Source: Silene latifolia (taxonomy: Eukaryota; Streptophyta; Magnoliopsida; Caryophyllales; Caryophyllaceae). From it: a stretch of 64,000 nucleotides of DNA. Positions 9,176 through 21,752 of the stretch are shown here, in pieces. Location: assembly GCF_048544455.1 (NCBI RefSeq), contig NC_133529.1, forward strand, positions 50,901,901-50,965,900, written 5' to 3'. The translations under genes and the position numbers were made by a program. A model generated the notes under the pieces. The model was given only the letters and a program-made list of their open reading frames with translations. It was not told the DNA's origin and did not search any database. Positions within the stretch are counted from its first letter, which is position 1. Each line of letters opens with the position of its first letter.

Positions 9176-11767
9176 TCAACACCTTGAAGAATAATCAAAA
9201 GCTTGTTCATTGTCATGATAAAGATCTTCAATAGATCTTTGCCCTTGTTGTCGGTCTTGATCGATAGCATTACCAATATAAGGATTGAAAATCCCTTCAA
9301 ACTCATCGTCCCAAAGACCACAAACTTCATCTACTTGATCACTAAAGATCTCTTGAGTTGATGGAGACAACTCACCCAATTTCTTGTCTTGGCCAATGAG
9401 GCCATCCTCTTCATTGCTTGACTTTGGTGAGCTTTGCAAGCTCTCTTTGTTACAATTCACTTGCTCTTTGAATGGAGCATCTTCAATTTTCTTCTTCCAT
9501 TGGAATTCCGAATTCTTCCTATCATCCTTCCGGCTATAATGATCAACCATAAAACATGGTTCATGCAAACGGGGAGCTCTCATGGTCTTGTCAAGATTGA
9601 AAGTTATGCTCTCATCTCCCACTTCTAGAGTGAGCTCTCCATGCTTCACATCAATCACCGCACCCGCGGTGTGTAAGAAAGGTCTTCCTAGAATGATTGG
9701 AATGTTGGAGTCTTCTTCCATGTCAACAATGACAAAGTCCACCGGGATGAAAAATTTCCCAATCCTCACGGGAACATCTTCCCATATCCCTAATGGTGTC
9801 TTCGTCGATCTATCGGCCATTTGGAGCGTGATATTGGTGCATTTAAGCTCTCCCATCCCCAACCTTTTACTCACCGAGTACGGCATAACACTCACACTAG
9901 CCCCTAGATCACATAAGGCTTTGTTGATCGTGGTGTCGCCAATGGTACACGGTATTGAGAAGCTTCCCGGATCTTTGAGTTTTGGAGGTGAACTCCCTTG
10001 AAGTATTGCACTACTCACCTTAGTGAAGGCGATAGTCTCAAGCTTTCGGATCGACTTCTTCTTTGTGAGGATATCTTTCATGTATTTTGCATAGGCCGGC
10101 ACATGATTGATTAATTCCGTGAAAGGAATTGAGACTTCCAAATTCTTCACAATTTCCATAAATTTTCGAAGTTGGTCATCAAATTTGGGCTTGGCTTGAC
10201 GACTTGGAAAAGGAAGTCTAATCACAATGGGCTCCTTCTCCTTGACCTTGTCTTCATTTTTCTTTGAAATTTCTTCTTTTGATGGTTCTCCATCCTTGGA
10301 GTTTTGCACAATTTCTTCTTTGTCACTAGCTTCCACAACTTCATCCTCAACTTGCTTCTTCGGTGCTTCATACCTTGTACCACTCCTCAAGTGAATGGCA
10401 CTAACCGTTTCATGTCTTGGGAGATTACTTTGAGGTGGTAATTGCCCCTTTTGTCTTTGTGTGCTTGAAGATGCTAGTAGAGTCAATTGGGTTTCCAACA
10501 TTTTGGTGTGAGCTAGAATGTTGTTGATGGTGATTTCCTTTGCTTGACTATCCTTTTGCATTTGAGTGAAAAACTCTTGTTGATTCTTTTGCATTTGAAG
10601 TACCGCGTTTTGGACATCAAAACCTTGGTCATTTTGTTGATTGTATGGAGTTTGATTTTGGTAACCTTGGTTTTGGTTATAAAAGGGTCTTTGATTTTGG
10701 TTTCTCATGGGAGGTGGGGTGTATGTTGTTTGAGGGTTTTGAACATTTTGGCTTTTGTATGAGAGATTTGGATGGAATTTGGTGTTTTCATTGTAATAGT
10801 TGGAATAAGGGGTACCACTCTTGTATGCTTGGAAAGCATTCACTTGTTCATTTGTTCCCCTACATTCACTTTGGTCATGTCCCAAAGTTCCACAATTCTC
10901 ACATATCCCACTTGGGATTGATGAAGATGCCGTCATGGCATTAACATGATGCTTTGGTGATTTTGAGGCTTCTTCAAGTTTAGCCATAGCTTTTTCAAAC
11001 TTCAAATTGATGGTATCAATATGAGCACTAAGTTGAGCACCCAATTGAGTAACGAAGTCCACTTCATGCTTTCCTCCTCTAGTAGCCTTGCGAGATCTAC
11101 TATATTGCGAGTTATGGACCGCCATTTCCTCAATCTTGTTCCAAGTTTGATTGTCATCAACTTCGGTGAACATTCCATTTGATCCCGTGATTTGAGCTCT
11201 TAGCATGTTAGTCTTTTCCGGTGGATAGAACTTTTTGTAGAAAGCTAGAGCCAATTTCTTCCAAGAATCAATTCCGAGAGTAGCCTTATCAAGGCTTTTC
11301 AACCATTGTTTCGCGGTGCCAATTAGAGAAAAGGAAAATAAGACCCATCGAATTTGGTCTTGAGTTACACCGGTTTGAGAAATCGCATCACAATAATCGC
11401 AAAAAGCCTCCATATGAGAATGAGGGTCTTCACTAGGCATCCCCCCAAATTGGCTTCTTTCGACTAATTGGATAAATGCGGATTTGGCAATAAAATTTCC
11501 GGTTAGATGTTGTGGTGTGGGAGTACCATTGGGTAGGTTCTCCTCGGTGGGTACGGAATGTGATGAAAACTTAGGCATTGTGGGTTGATTTTGTGTTGGG
11601 TTCTCCTCACCTTCTCTTGAAAAAGGGTTGATGAACTCAATAGTATTTGGTTGAATAACCTCACTAACACCTCTCAAAGTTCTCCTAGCAAGTCTTCTAT
11701 TGGTTGTCAAAGTTCTTTCAATTTCACGATCAAAGGGTAACAAGTCACCTTGTGACCTTCTAGACAT
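9176..11767 (-). CDS. gag-pro: Athila-type Gag-protease of element C
   Basis: This is an 863-residue frame. I chose the ATG at 11767 (MSRRSQGDLL) because the equivalent MTRRSQGNLL start is conserved in D; an in-frame ATG at 11794 adds nine poorly conserved residues. Domains in order: a gag core at about 100-195 (SEDPHSHMEAFCDYCDAI, RWVLFSF, AKQWLKSL); a CX2CX4HX4C zinc knuckle at 289-302; a Gln/Asn-rich region; a Lys/Glu-rich linker; and a retropepsin-like domain with DLGAS at 620-624 and ILGRPFL near 692. Gag forms the particle and the protease cleaves it. About 51 codons found in D (43962-44116) are missing at about 11185, in frame, removing the second half of the gag core. No reverse transcriptase follows. 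Confidence 0.85.
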   Translation of the reverse strand: MSRRSQGDLLPFDREIERTLTTNRRLARRTLRGVSEVIQPNTIEFINPFSREGEENPTQNQPTMPKFSSHSVPTEENLPNGTPTPQHLTGNFIAKSAFIQLVERSQFGGMPSEDPHSHMEAFCDYCDAISQTGVTQDQIRWVLFSFSLIGTAKQWLKSLDKATLGIDSWKKLALAFYKKFYPPEKTNMLRAQITGSNGMFTEVDDNQTWNKIEEMAVHNSQYSRSRKATRGGKHEVDFVTQLGAQLSAHIDTINLKFEKAMAKLEEASKSPKHHVNAMTASSSIPSGICENCGTLGHDQSECRGTNEQVNAFQAYKSGTPYSNYYNENTKFHPNLSYKSQNVQNPQTTYTPPPMRNQNQRPFYNQNQGYQNQTPYNQQNDQGFDVQNAVLQMQKNQQEFFTQMQKDSQAKEITINNILAHTKMLETQLTLLASSSTQRQKGQLPPQSNLPRHETVSAIHLRSGTRYEAPKKQVEDEVVEASDKEEIVQNSKDGEPSKEEISKKNEDKVKEKEPIVIRLPFPSRQAKPKFDDQLRKFMEIVKNLEVSIPFTELINHVPAYAKYMKDILTKKKSIRKLETIAFTKVSSAILQGSSPPKLKDPGSFSIPCTIGDTTINKALCDLGASVSVMPYSVSKRLGMGELKCTNITLQMADRSTKTPLGIWEDVPVRIGKFFIPVDFVIVDMEEDSNIPIILGRPFLHTAGAVIDVKHGELTLEVGDESITFNLDKTMRAPRLHEPCFMVDHYSRKDDRKNSEFQWKKKIEDAPFKEQVNCNKESLQSSPKSSNEEDGLIGQDKKLGELSPSTQEIFSDQVDEVCGLWDDEFEGIFNPYIGNAIDQDRQQGQRSIEDLYHDNEQAFDYSSRC

Positions 11768-11886
11768 GCAAAATATCAAACAACTTGAAAACAATTAGAA
11801 CAAACCTTGAGGAGTTTTACTTCCCCAAGGCAAAGAAAAAAACAACTAATAACAATATAAGAAAATCTAAATCAAGTTAACACCGT

Positions 11887-11903
11887 CCCCGGCAACGGCG
11901 CCA
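11887..11903 (-). other. PBS of element C, tRNA-Asp
   Basis: The plus strand reads CCCCGGCAACGGCGCCA, which is identical to the 3' end of plant tRNA-Asp(GUC) with CCA as I know it. The minus strand is therefore its complement. It sits 4 bp inside the LTR edge at 11908, with a 119-bp leader to the gag start. Confidence 0.88.
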
Positions 11904-11907
11904 TTTT

Positions 11908-11921
11908 TGGTCGGGACTATT
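11908..11921 (-). repeat. 3' stub of the 5' LTR of element C
   Basis: TGGTCGGGACTATT is the only part of this LTR left of insertion B. The rest continues at 20683. CTATT (11917-11921) is the left copy of the B target duplication. Confidence 0.85.
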
Positions 11922-13185
11922 TGAAAGAAAAGTAGATCTATATACTTACATATACATATATGTTATGATTTAATTTGTCATAAAATTAATGATTGATCTT
12001 ATGCATGCAAACTTTAAAACAAAATAAGGAAGAAACAATATTCTTACATTGTATTTTCGGTTTATAGGGCACAAGAGAGATCACCTTTCTCTCTTGTTCT
12101 TGAGCTTTCCTTTTGTATGAACAAAGACCCAAGTGTAGGATCTCTCCCAATGATTTATACCCAAAGCTCACTCTAATAAAAATTAATATTATAGTTACTA
12201 GTACAATATTAATTTTGTGAAGAAAAATGACCCAAAATAATTTTGGTCTTAGCTCCTAAAACCGGGTAGGAGAAAGGGAAGGAAGGAGAAAATAATTTTT
12301 ATCTCTCTAAAAATTATTTGATGAGATGAATGAATAATTTCTAATGCACACTAAAACAAGTAATGTGTTGGACAAATTATAGAGAAAACCCTTGGTCTTT
12401 TCTTTTTCCAAAACCGGGTAAGGGGGGAGGTTCTTAGGGCCAATGCATGAGTGTGTTGTTCTTAACAATGCAAACTAGGGTTGCATGGCTAGGCAATTAG
12501 TGAATGATTATGTTTTCCACTAATTTAAACAACACAATATTAGCCAAAACCTCCCCTTAATTTCGGTACATACATAAAATGGAATCCATTTTATTTTTGT
12601 CAATTTTGTTTTATGTCACATGTCATATGTTACATAAATTTGTTATGTATTTTTAACATATTAAAAATCAACGTATTAATAAAAATACGTCATATACAAA
12701 AATCGACTTAGTAATTCATAATTACTTGTACCAAAATATTTTACCAATTTACAAATCACAATAAATTGTATTTATAATAATTCATTCAATTTTAATTGTT
12801 TCTTTAAACAATAATTTCATCTGAGTAATGATACAATTCAATTACTCGCATCGTATCTCATTTAATCAAATCCAATGTGATACGTAAATTTTACTTCCAA
12901 AATCGTCCGTCAATTTTTCAAGTAATTTAATTAACTCGTAACATACGATTAATTAAATGATCAATTAAGAGTGTTGCCCTATAGGTATGACCTAGGGGGT
13001 CAACTGATCACCACCGTCGCACGACAGTAATGTCAAACTTTAGTAAGCCAATCATTACCGATATATGTTGTTGATTGTTGGTAAAAATACTTCCCAATTG
13101 TATTCTTTATAATGAGATTTAAACGTGTGATCATCATGATCAACAGTCGTGATCGCATTATTGTCGGAGGGCACATATTCCAACA
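11922..13185 (-). repeat. 3' LTR of element B
   Basis: It matches 19415-20677 with few differences. On the minus strand it starts TGTTGGAATATGTG at 13185, followed by the segment shared with the A and H LTRs (CCTCCGACAATAATGCGATC). A conserved TATAAATA lies near 12770 on the minus strand. A 61-residue frame in both LTRs is not considered a gene. Confidence 0.9.
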
Positions 13186-13200
13186 ATCTCCCACTTGTCC
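13186..13200 (-). other. Polypurine tract of element B
   Basis: The minus strand reads GGACAAGTGGGAGAT immediately before the LTR. AAGTGGGAGAT is shared with A1, A2, E (one base longer on the left) and H. Confidence 0.75.
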
Positions 13201-16200
13201 TCGACAAGTGTGCGTCACCAATTCTCTTGTCCTATTACTATCTCCCACTCAATGCAAGGTGTCTTTCAGGTCGTACTTGAATGTGATCATATCGAGAGTG
13301 GTTTCCTCGATCTGGAGAATAACTGATTGACCGGATTTATCTATCATAGATACCTTCCGAGCGTGGCCACGCATTTCCAGTTCATTACTCCTCGAGTGGC
13401 CCTGAGATATTGTTATAACCCTGACTAGGGATGGACAATTCCTATCGCACTCATTCCCTTCGACTAGCCACAACCATCATAACCCAAAATATGCCCATTT
13501 GACCCCATTTACGAAGGTCGTAGTAACACAAATCAAAGTTAATCAAATCGTGCCATCTTAGGCGAATAGTCTTTAGTCAAAAGAATCGACTCATTCGAAT
13601 ACTATAGTAGCTCTCGCCACGACCAGGCTATATAAATTTGCCAGAACTCTATAAGCGGTCATTAGGCCCGACAAAATGTTCCTAACAGTCTACCTATGTG
13701 ATCGACTAGTCATCTCACATGACTCTATGGCACTTGAACTTGCCATCAATCGCATCACACTCTAGTCACTTCGAGATGTCACCTCATATAAGTAACTATG
13801 GGCAAATACAATGTTAATCCATGTTCACTTTTACGGGGTTCAATTGTCTCCACAACCCGTTTGGATGTAACAAAGTGTACGGTGAGTTAATAATAACTCA
13901 AACGACAAATGTCGACATCACACTCGGGTAGTCAATACCATATTTCAACCTTGTGATGTATATCGTAAGTGTAAACACTTATTAATTGCAATAGAAGTTT
14001 AACATGCCATGTGTCCATGTGTTCAAACCTCTTACACTTGCATTTTCCTTTACATTCATGTTCTCTCTCATAGCATGAATCTTACCAAGTACATCTCAAG
14101 GTTCCCGACCTTGGTTTCGGTTCTTTAACATGAAAGAACTTCTTTATCGATGATCACATAACGAACGAATTTGTGATGAATGATATAACTTGTACTGATC
14201 AAGTACTCCATACACACACAATGCACTAGGTACATGTTTTGTAGAGTCTCGCAACAATTTGACAAGATGATTAGCCTAGCACTTCTTACAAGTCCTAGCA
14301 TAGTTAGGAAAGATTAGTTTTGAGTAACTTCTTATTCAACTAAGTATCTTTCCAAAACTTCTTATTTCTCCTTTAAGCTTGAAAGGCTTAGGATTCTCAT
14401 AAATCCGTACAAGTGCTCGGATTTTCTACAATATGTGCAACCTCTTGACACATAACAGAGCATTTCGTCAAACACCGAAATCGCTCATTGGATTCTACTC
14501 GAGAATTCATGACGTTTCTATTATGGCTTACCAATGAATCATCATGCTCTTATGCATATGATTCACTATTGGACATGTGCATGATTATTCTAATGGCGGA
14601 AACATTAGTTACTAATAATAATGAGATCAACCGTTCTTAGGTTCAATGAACGACCATGACTGCTAATGGCAATTCCATTTTCATCTACATGAATAACCTA
14701 TGTATATGTTGATACGATGTGTATCTGTTAATACTAATCCAATATTTCTTGAGGTAATTGGATTCATCATAGTCCAAATTTATCCAGAATTGAAAACTCA
14801 ATTACTTCTTTGCGAAAGAAGATATTAGCTCGTCATTCCTAATGAGTAATGAGTTATAAATATTCAAAGGATGATAGCTCCCACTAAATTCCATGTCTTC
14901 ACATGATAATTTCTTAACTCCCACTCAATTCCACATATTTCGAAATTGATTTCTCAATCGAAACTTTTCAAGAATTGAAATATAAATTGCATTGCCAAGT
15001 TATTAAGATAGAACCATATATGTTCCCATCATATCCCTTCAAAATACCTATTTTGAAGTGGTCTCATCTTAACCTTATGGAAAAAGATTTTAATCTTTAA
15101 CTCACACACATCATAATGATGTGTAGCGATGTCATTATTCAAATATAAATAATATCTAGAACACGTCCTTCGAAATACCCTTTCGGAAGGAGGTTTAACC
15201 ATTTCATAATGAGGTTAAGTAATGACATCTGCGTGGTTTAAAACTTTTGCTATTGAAGATATCGGTATATCAATCCTTGCAATCTCTAGTCATAAATATT
15301 GCTTATTACTAGGATGTTACATTGATTTATTAAGGCTCTTAAGTAAATCTCAAGGTTGAAACTATTGGTCAAAATTTTCATAAACTTTAGTCAAAAACTT
15401 GTTAAGACTTTACATTAGTCATTTTTCTTCCAAAACTTTCTTTTGGTCTCCTCGTGTAGTTATCTTGAGAATATACTCTTATGATTACTTCACTTGGTCT
15501 CTTTTGTCATATAGAACTTACTTGAGACCATAGATCTCATCTATTTGGTATATTATGTAAATAGATATACCTTCATTCAAATCATTCTCTCTTGCGTAGA
15601 TCTCATTTACACAATCTTATCTTGGTGCGATTTGTGTCCTCATTTTTCTCCCACTCTATCTTTAGAATAAATACACTAGAGATTCAAAGATAGCATATGA
15701 GACACAAATAATGATGTTGAAGTATAAGGAGAACTATCTCATAGATAGACTAATAGATATTGATTTCGTAAGTTTACTTGGTGATTGACATTCTTTTGAT
15801 AGAGTTCATAGACTCAAAATCACTTTATAAATGATCATACACAAGCCTTAAGCAAGTGGACATATAATGAAACCCGTCATTATATTTGTCTATTAGATCA
15901 CTTTAAGTTATATGTTTCTAAGAGTAAGCATTTAAACATGAATTTTAGAACAAAGGTTAAAATGATAAAACGGGTGACTTGGGTTGCAAACCAAGTCACC
16001 ATTATCCAAAATACAACCCATTATCCAAAATACCTTTCCATGTCGAACACGGAAACATAAGGTTCTAAAATTCAAAACATGAATAAAATAAGACAATAAA
16101 AAGCAAAGCTCCATGAATGCTATCCCTAGCTTCTTGATGGTTTCTCATGCTTGCTTTTCCTTTCCCTTGTCTTTGTTTGGTGGAGGCCATATTTACAATA

Positions 16201-16273
16201 AAAAGGGAGATACATTATCACAACTTTGCATCATAATACCATAGTTGAATTAGAAACATAAAAGAAAGGATAG
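13201..16273 (-). other. 3' non-coding region of element B
   Basis: About 3.1 kb with no protein domain. The 700 bp next to the polypurine tract is conserved with 22700-23450, 30230-30979 and 55540-56225. The remainder is a diverged copy of 27869-29930. Small frames (13033-13473) are not conserved as protein. Confidence 0.7.
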
Positions 16274-17170
16274 TCATTTACCTACTGGAGTAATCTTTCC
16301 AGCCTTAATATCACCAAGGTATTTGGAACAATTTCTTTTCCAATGTCCCATACCATTACAATAATGGCATTTATCAAGAGGACCCTTCTTGATTTTTGAA
16401 GTGCTAGCTTCACAAGTCCTAGCTTTGGTGATTGTGGGAGCTTGCTTCTTACCCTTCCTCCCATTCTTCTTGAACTTCCCCTTACTCTTTGTGCTTATGT
16501 TAAGCACATCTTTTGGTGGGTTCACATTTAACCCCATGTCCCTCTCGGCTTGCACGAGTAACTTGTGCAATTCTTCAAGAGACACATCCTTGTCTTGCAT
16601 GTTAAAATTCACCCGGAATTGAACATACGCTTTGACTTTGGACAAGGAGTGTAGAATCCTATCTACAATGAGTTCTTTGGGGATTTCAACCTTTTGAATT
16701 TTCAAGGTCTCGACAAGCTCCATAAGTTTGAGCACATGAGGGCTAACCTTTTGGCCCTCTTTGAAGTCGAGATCAAAGAATGCCGCGGCCGCCTCATATT
16801 GGACGATCCGCGGAGTTTGTGAAAACATTGTCACAAGCTTGGAGTAAATCTCATTAGCATTGCCCATTTTAAAGGCTCTCCTTTGGAGATCGGCCTCCAT
16901 CGCAAATATCAAGACATTTTTCATTGCGGCGGACTCCTTTTGGTAAGCCTCATATGCTTCCCTAGTGGCGGCGGTCGACCTAGTAGTAGGTTCGGGTGGA
17001 GAGGCCTCGGTAAGGTAACGAAGCTTGTCGTCACCTTGGGCGGCTAATTTGAGTTGGGCATCCCAATCGGAGAAATTTGACCCATTCTTTTCAAGTTTAC
17101 ATCGATCCATGAAGGATCGGAGCCAAGATGAACTAGCGAGAGGCGTGGCGTTAGGGGTTAGTGTTGCCAT
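16274..17170 (-). CDS. gag: Gag of copia-like element B
   Basis: This is a complete 298-residue frame, the same length as in A2. The N-terminal part has SWLRSFMDRCKLEKNG and SDWDAQLKLAAQGDDKLRYL, the usual start of plant copia gag. A UBN2-type helical domain follows at about 75-225, then a Lys-rich linker and a CX2CX4HX4C knuckle at 268-281. It would assemble particles and bind RNA. Translation ends 17 residues after the knuckle, and the stop lies within GTAAATGA, a possible splice donor. In A1 a candidate acceptor follows about 85 bp later, but in B that AG is AT. The protein differs from A2 at perhaps one residue in ten, with the gag core best kept, suggesting past selection on Gag. Confidence 0.9.
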   Translation of the reverse strand: MATLTPNATPLASSSWLRSFMDRCKLEKNGSNFSDWDAQLKLAAQGDDKLRYLTEASPPEPTTRSTAATREAYEAYQKESAAMKNVLIFAMEADLQRRAFKMGNANEIYSKLVTMFSQTPRIVQYEAAAAFFDLDFKEGQKVSPHVLKLMELVETLKIQKVEIPKELIVDRILHSLSKVKAYVQFRVNFNMQDKDVSLEELHKLLVQAERDMGLNVNPPKDVLNISTKSKGKFKKNGRKGKKQAPTITKARTCEASTSKIKKGPLDKCHYCNGMGHWKRNCSKYLGDIKAGKITPVGK

Positions 17171-19394
17171 TTGTTATGAGAAAAAGAAGTGGTCTACGAA
17201 ACAAAATAGAAGGAGTAAAACAAATGTCGTTTTAACAATAATACTCGTAAAAATTATAATTTAAACAAGTTTTATGCATTTTTCTAGTGACCTCTACCCA
17301 ACTAGATAAATGATTCCAAGACCCAAATTCATATCGACTTAGGCACGGTAGGGCCGATTCATCCTTTATCAATATAACTCGGTGGATTAACGTTTAATCG
17401 ATTCTACTTTTAGAACTCTTGGTCGATAAAATTACTCTAATGTTTATCTATAGCCCGGAACACATGCGACTACGGTCACGAGTACTTCCGTTGAGCTCAA
17501 TCCAAATTTCGAATAAATGTGTCCATGATCCAAATCCACATCAACTCGGGCACGGTAGGGCCGATTCATCCCTTATCAACATGAATTCGGTGGATAGACA
17601 TTTATCACCCACTTCCCCTACGTAACAATTTTTGTACCCCGGTAGGGCCGAGCGCACTCCCTCGCGAAATAGGTTTTCATGGTTTCTACTATTTGGTAAG
17701 GCTATGTCTCAATTGATTAATTTAGCGAGAGGTCATGTCAATTTATTATCTATCACGTTTTAAGTGAACTAAAGCGGTGAACTACGATAATTCTAATTGA
17801 CACGGTCGAAAAACTCGATGAAGATATGGATGCATGTTTTAGTTATGGTGATTTAGCGATGCATGTGACATATAAATAAAATGCAAACATAAAATAAATC
17901 CTAGTATGGCCTTTCCTAAAATAGAAAAACTATTTAACTATTACATATTCGGAAACCAACTCCATTGGTCCCTTGAACTTCGGTTCTGGCACGCATATCG
18001 AGGTAACACCGTCTTTATGTATCGCCATCTTGAAGAAATCCGTCTTTGGGAACTCCGAAATAAATAAAAGTTACATAATAAATTACATAATTTCCTATTA
18101 TACATTTGTAACTAAAATAAAATAAATCTATTAAATTACAAAACGGTGATACGAGATCACAATAAAATTACAACCGAATCGATATTCCCATACATTTCGG
18201 GAAATACCAATTAAAAACTAAGGCCATACTAAGTAAAATTACATAATTCAAAAATTACATAAATTAAATTATGACAATCATAAAGAAAAATACAGCATTA
18301 TGATATGTATGAACATGCCCAATTTTATGCTAAATCGCCTTTTAATTAGCCAATATCGTATATTACTCGGTTTTTACGGATTTGCGTGATTTCAACATTT
18401 TATAATCACAAAAATTACATAAATTCATATTTATGCATAAGTTAATTACCCTAACCTCTTAGGACTCAAAATTTAGTCTTCACTAATTATTTGACCATAA
18501 TTAACTCATATTTCAAAAAATTTGTTCATTAATGGACTAAAAATTTCAAAAATAAGCTATAAACTTCAAATAAATCACAAAATTTTAAATAAATTCAAAA
18601 ATTTGAAATTTAAACTCATGAACATTCTGGAAAAATACCATGACACTCATAATGTTCAAAAACTTAGGTTAAAAATTTCGAAATTTTTCCGGAAAAACAA
18701 TGTTGCGGTTTATCGGTTATTAACAAAATAATCATAAAAACATGGAAAAATTATATTCATTAACTTTTAAATTTTAGATCTGAAAAAGATAATAAAATGC
18801 AACATATGATGTTTTTCTTTAGTCATAGAGTATGTTTTATTAATTTTTCATTAATTAAGTCACTATTCATGCCATTTTTCTTCAAAAATCCATAAATCAT
18901 GCAAAAAAAAAACTTCACTATAGCACATTATTTTACACACATCTTGTAAAATTGCATGTGACATCATACTAAATTTCTATGACCAGATTGAAAATTTATC
19001 TCATATTAACCTATTTTTCACCTAAAACCGATTTTAATAATGAAAAATCCATTTTTCGAGGATAACAAGTCCAAAAATTATGAAAATTTACAGGTTATCT
19101 CAAAATATTATATGTGACAACATATCCAAAAATCACCTGAAAATTCGAAGTATAGCTAATTTTAGATCGAAAATGACATTTTTACTCATAAAATCATATT
19201 TAAATGCCATTATTGTCTAATATGAACAATAAAAATCCGTAAATTAACCAAAATATCCTAAAAACATTTTAGGACCAGAAATTTTAACATGCATAAATTA
19301 ATTTCGTGATATATCATAATAACACAAATTATTCAAGTTTTATATATTATTCTTATAACTCGGAAAAACTTTTAACCGATTTGCATGCAAACAA
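17171..19394 (-). other. 5' leader of element B
   Basis: A 2.2-kb AT-rich leader between PBS and gag, homologous to 24749-26971 of A2. It contains the GGCCGATTCAT repeats listed separately. No convincing upstream gene; 17025-17264 and 17419-17625 on the plus strand are antisense frames. Confidence 0.7.
17320..17593 (-). repeat. Leader repeats upstream of gag in B
   Basis: Two long copies of a unit containing GGCACGGTAGGGCCGATTCAT (17341 and 17550 regions), each joined to a TTATCAA...CGGTGGAT stretch, with a third partial copy (GGTAGGGCCGAGCGC) near 17641. Equivalent repeats occur at the same place in A2 and H. Confidence 0.6.
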
Positions 19395-19413
19395 CCATGG
19401 CTCTTGATACCGA
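19395..19413 (-). other. PBS of element B, initiator tRNA-Met-like
   Basis: The minus strand reads CGGTATCAAGAGCCATGG just after the LTR. The copia consensus is TGGTATCAGAGC. B has an extra A between GGTATCA and GAGCC and a C at the first base. Confidence 0.7.
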
Positions 19414-19414
19414 T

Positions 19415-20677
19415 TGAAGGAAAAGTAGATCTATATACTTACATATACATATATGTTATGATTTAATTTGTCATAAAATTAATGATTGATCTTATGCATG
19501 CAACCTTTAAAACAAAATAAGGAAGAAACAATATTCTTACATTGTATTTTCGGTTTATAGGGCACAAGAGAGATCACCTTTCTCTCTTGTTCTTGAGCTT
19601 TCCTTTTGGATGAACAAAGACCCAAGTGTAGGATCTCTCCCAAGGATTTATACCCAAAGCTCACTCTAATTAAAATTAATATTATAGTTACTAGTACAAT
19701 ATTAATTTTGTGAAGAAAAATGACCCAAAATAATTTTGGTCCTAGCTCCTAAAACCGGGTAGGAGAAAGGGAAGGAAGGAGAAAATAATTTTTATCTCTC
19801 TAAAAATTATTTGATGAGATGAATGAATAATTTCTAATGCACACTAAAACAAGTAATGTGTTGGACAAATTATAGAGAAAACCCTTGGTCTTTTCTTTTG
19901 CCAAAACCGGGTAAGGGGGGAGGTTCTTAGGGCCAATGCATGAGTGTGTTGTTCTTAACAATGCAAACTAGGGTTGCATGGCTAGACAATTAGTGAATGA
20001 TTATGTTTTCCACTAATTTAAACAACACAATATTAGCCAAAACCTCCCCTTAATTTCGGTACATACATAAAATGGAATCCATTTTATTTTTGTCAATTTT
20101 GTCTTATGTCACATGTCATATGTTACATAAATTTATTATGTATTTTTAACATATTAAAAATCAACGTATTAATAAAAATACGTCATATACAAAAATCGAC
20201 TTAGTAATTCATAATTACTTGTACCAAAATATTTTACCAATTTACAAATCACAATAAATTGTATTTATAATAATTCATTCAATTTTAATTGTTTCATTAA
20301 ACAATAATTTCATCTGAGTAATGATACAATTCAATTACTCAGACCGTATCTCATTTAATCAAATCCAATGTGATACGTAAATTTTACTTCCAAAATCGTC
20401 CGTCAATTTTTCAAGTAATTTAATTAACTCGTAACATACGATTAATTAAATGATCAATTAAGAGTGCTGCCCTATAGGTATGACCTAGGGGTCAATCGAT
20501 CACCACGTCGCACGACAAAGAATGTCAAACTCTAGTCACCAATCATTACCGATATATGTTGACCAGTTGACAGTAAAAATACTTCCCAATTGTATTCTTT
20601 ATAATGAGATTTAAATGTGTGATCATCATGATCAACAGTCGTGATCGCATTATTGTCGGAGGACACATATTCCAACA
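19415..20677 (-). repeat. 5' LTR of element B
   Basis: 1,263 bp, nearly identical to 11922-13185. On the minus strand it starts TGTTGGAATATGTG at 20677 and ends CTTCA at 19415. Followed on the right by the target copy CTATT. Confidence 0.9.
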
Positions 20678-21743
20678 CTATTTCTTTCGGTTACTTGTCG
20701 TTAGGAGCACCTAGACCAAAACACAATTTATAACTTCACAAACAACTCTACAATTAGTAAAGAGGCAAGTAAAGGTCGGATCCCAAGGGACGGGAATTGA
20801 GATGAGATTTCTATTGCAACTAGTGGTGTCTTAGGGGTGTCACAATTGGGGTTTGAATAGAAGATCACTAAATTAAATAGCAATGAAAGTAAACAAGCAA
20901 GATGAATTAAAAGGGGTGTAAACAATTGATAAAAAGCACTAGGGTGTCATGGGGTCATAGGGGATTCATGAGAATTGATCATACAAACATGTTCTCAAAT
21001 TATAAGCAAGCAATTATTGTTGTGATGGATCGAGTTGGTTTATATTTTACAATCCTAGGAAAGTTTGGGTCCCGGAGCCGAATCGATTAGATTGTACAAC
21101 ACCTACAAGTCGACTTAGTCTTCCCTACTCAACAACATGCATGGTCTAATGAGACTCGAGTTGGTTTATGTCTTACAAGTCTCATTGAAAAGCTAGGTAA
21201 TGGGTAAAAAATGCAAGGATTCATAGGCTCGCATTTCATCAAACATAAAATGTGCATGAGTTGAGATCATAACAAGCAAGCAAATAAACCATGAAAGCAT
21301 ATTAATTTAAGCATGAATCATTCCCCATGTTGGTTTCCCCTAATTAACCATTAACCCTAGCTAAGTGACTACTCACTCATTATCATGTTGAACATGCTAG
21401 CAAGGTTGTCAATCATACCAACAAAGTGAAACATGATGAATAAATGAAAGTAATTAACAATAATTAAAAAGGGGTTAAGAGAATTATACCTACTAATGAT
21501 TCCAATAATAAAGCAAAGAATAAAAGAAGTACTTGATGCTTGATTGAGAGGTTGTCAATCTCCCAATAATAACCCAAATAATCTTCAATTACCCAAAACA
21601 AAGGATGAACAAGAGAGAGATTAAGGAAATAAAACTTGTATTAAAACTTGATTAATTGTTGATTACAAAATTAAAGAGAGATTTGATATTAACTACTCTA
21701 AAGATTGCTAAGAAGAACATGCTCTTCTATTTAGACTAATGGG

Positions 21744-21752
21744 GTATTTATA
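21744..21752 (-). promoter_or_regulatory. TATA box in C 5' LTR
   Basis: TATAAATAC on the minus strand, in the LTR that would drive transcription of C. Insertion B lies downstream of it, between this promoter and the gene, so C is probably silenced as a full transcript. Confidence 0.55.

Larger units (their letters stand above)
11922..20677 (-). mobile_element. Element B: gag-only copia-like retrotransposon inside the C 5' LTR
   Basis: This is a complete 8,756-bp element with LTRs of 1,264 bp (11922-13185) and 1,263 bp (19415-20677), and the TSD CTATT at 11917-11921 and 20678-20682. Plus-strand outer ends are TGAAAG at the left and CCAACA at the right. On the minus strand the order is LTR, tRNA-Met-like PBS, 2.2-kb leader, gag, about 3.1 kb non-coding, polypurine tract and LTR. 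It is related to A1 and A2 but more diverged. No pol is seen. Confidence 0.9.
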
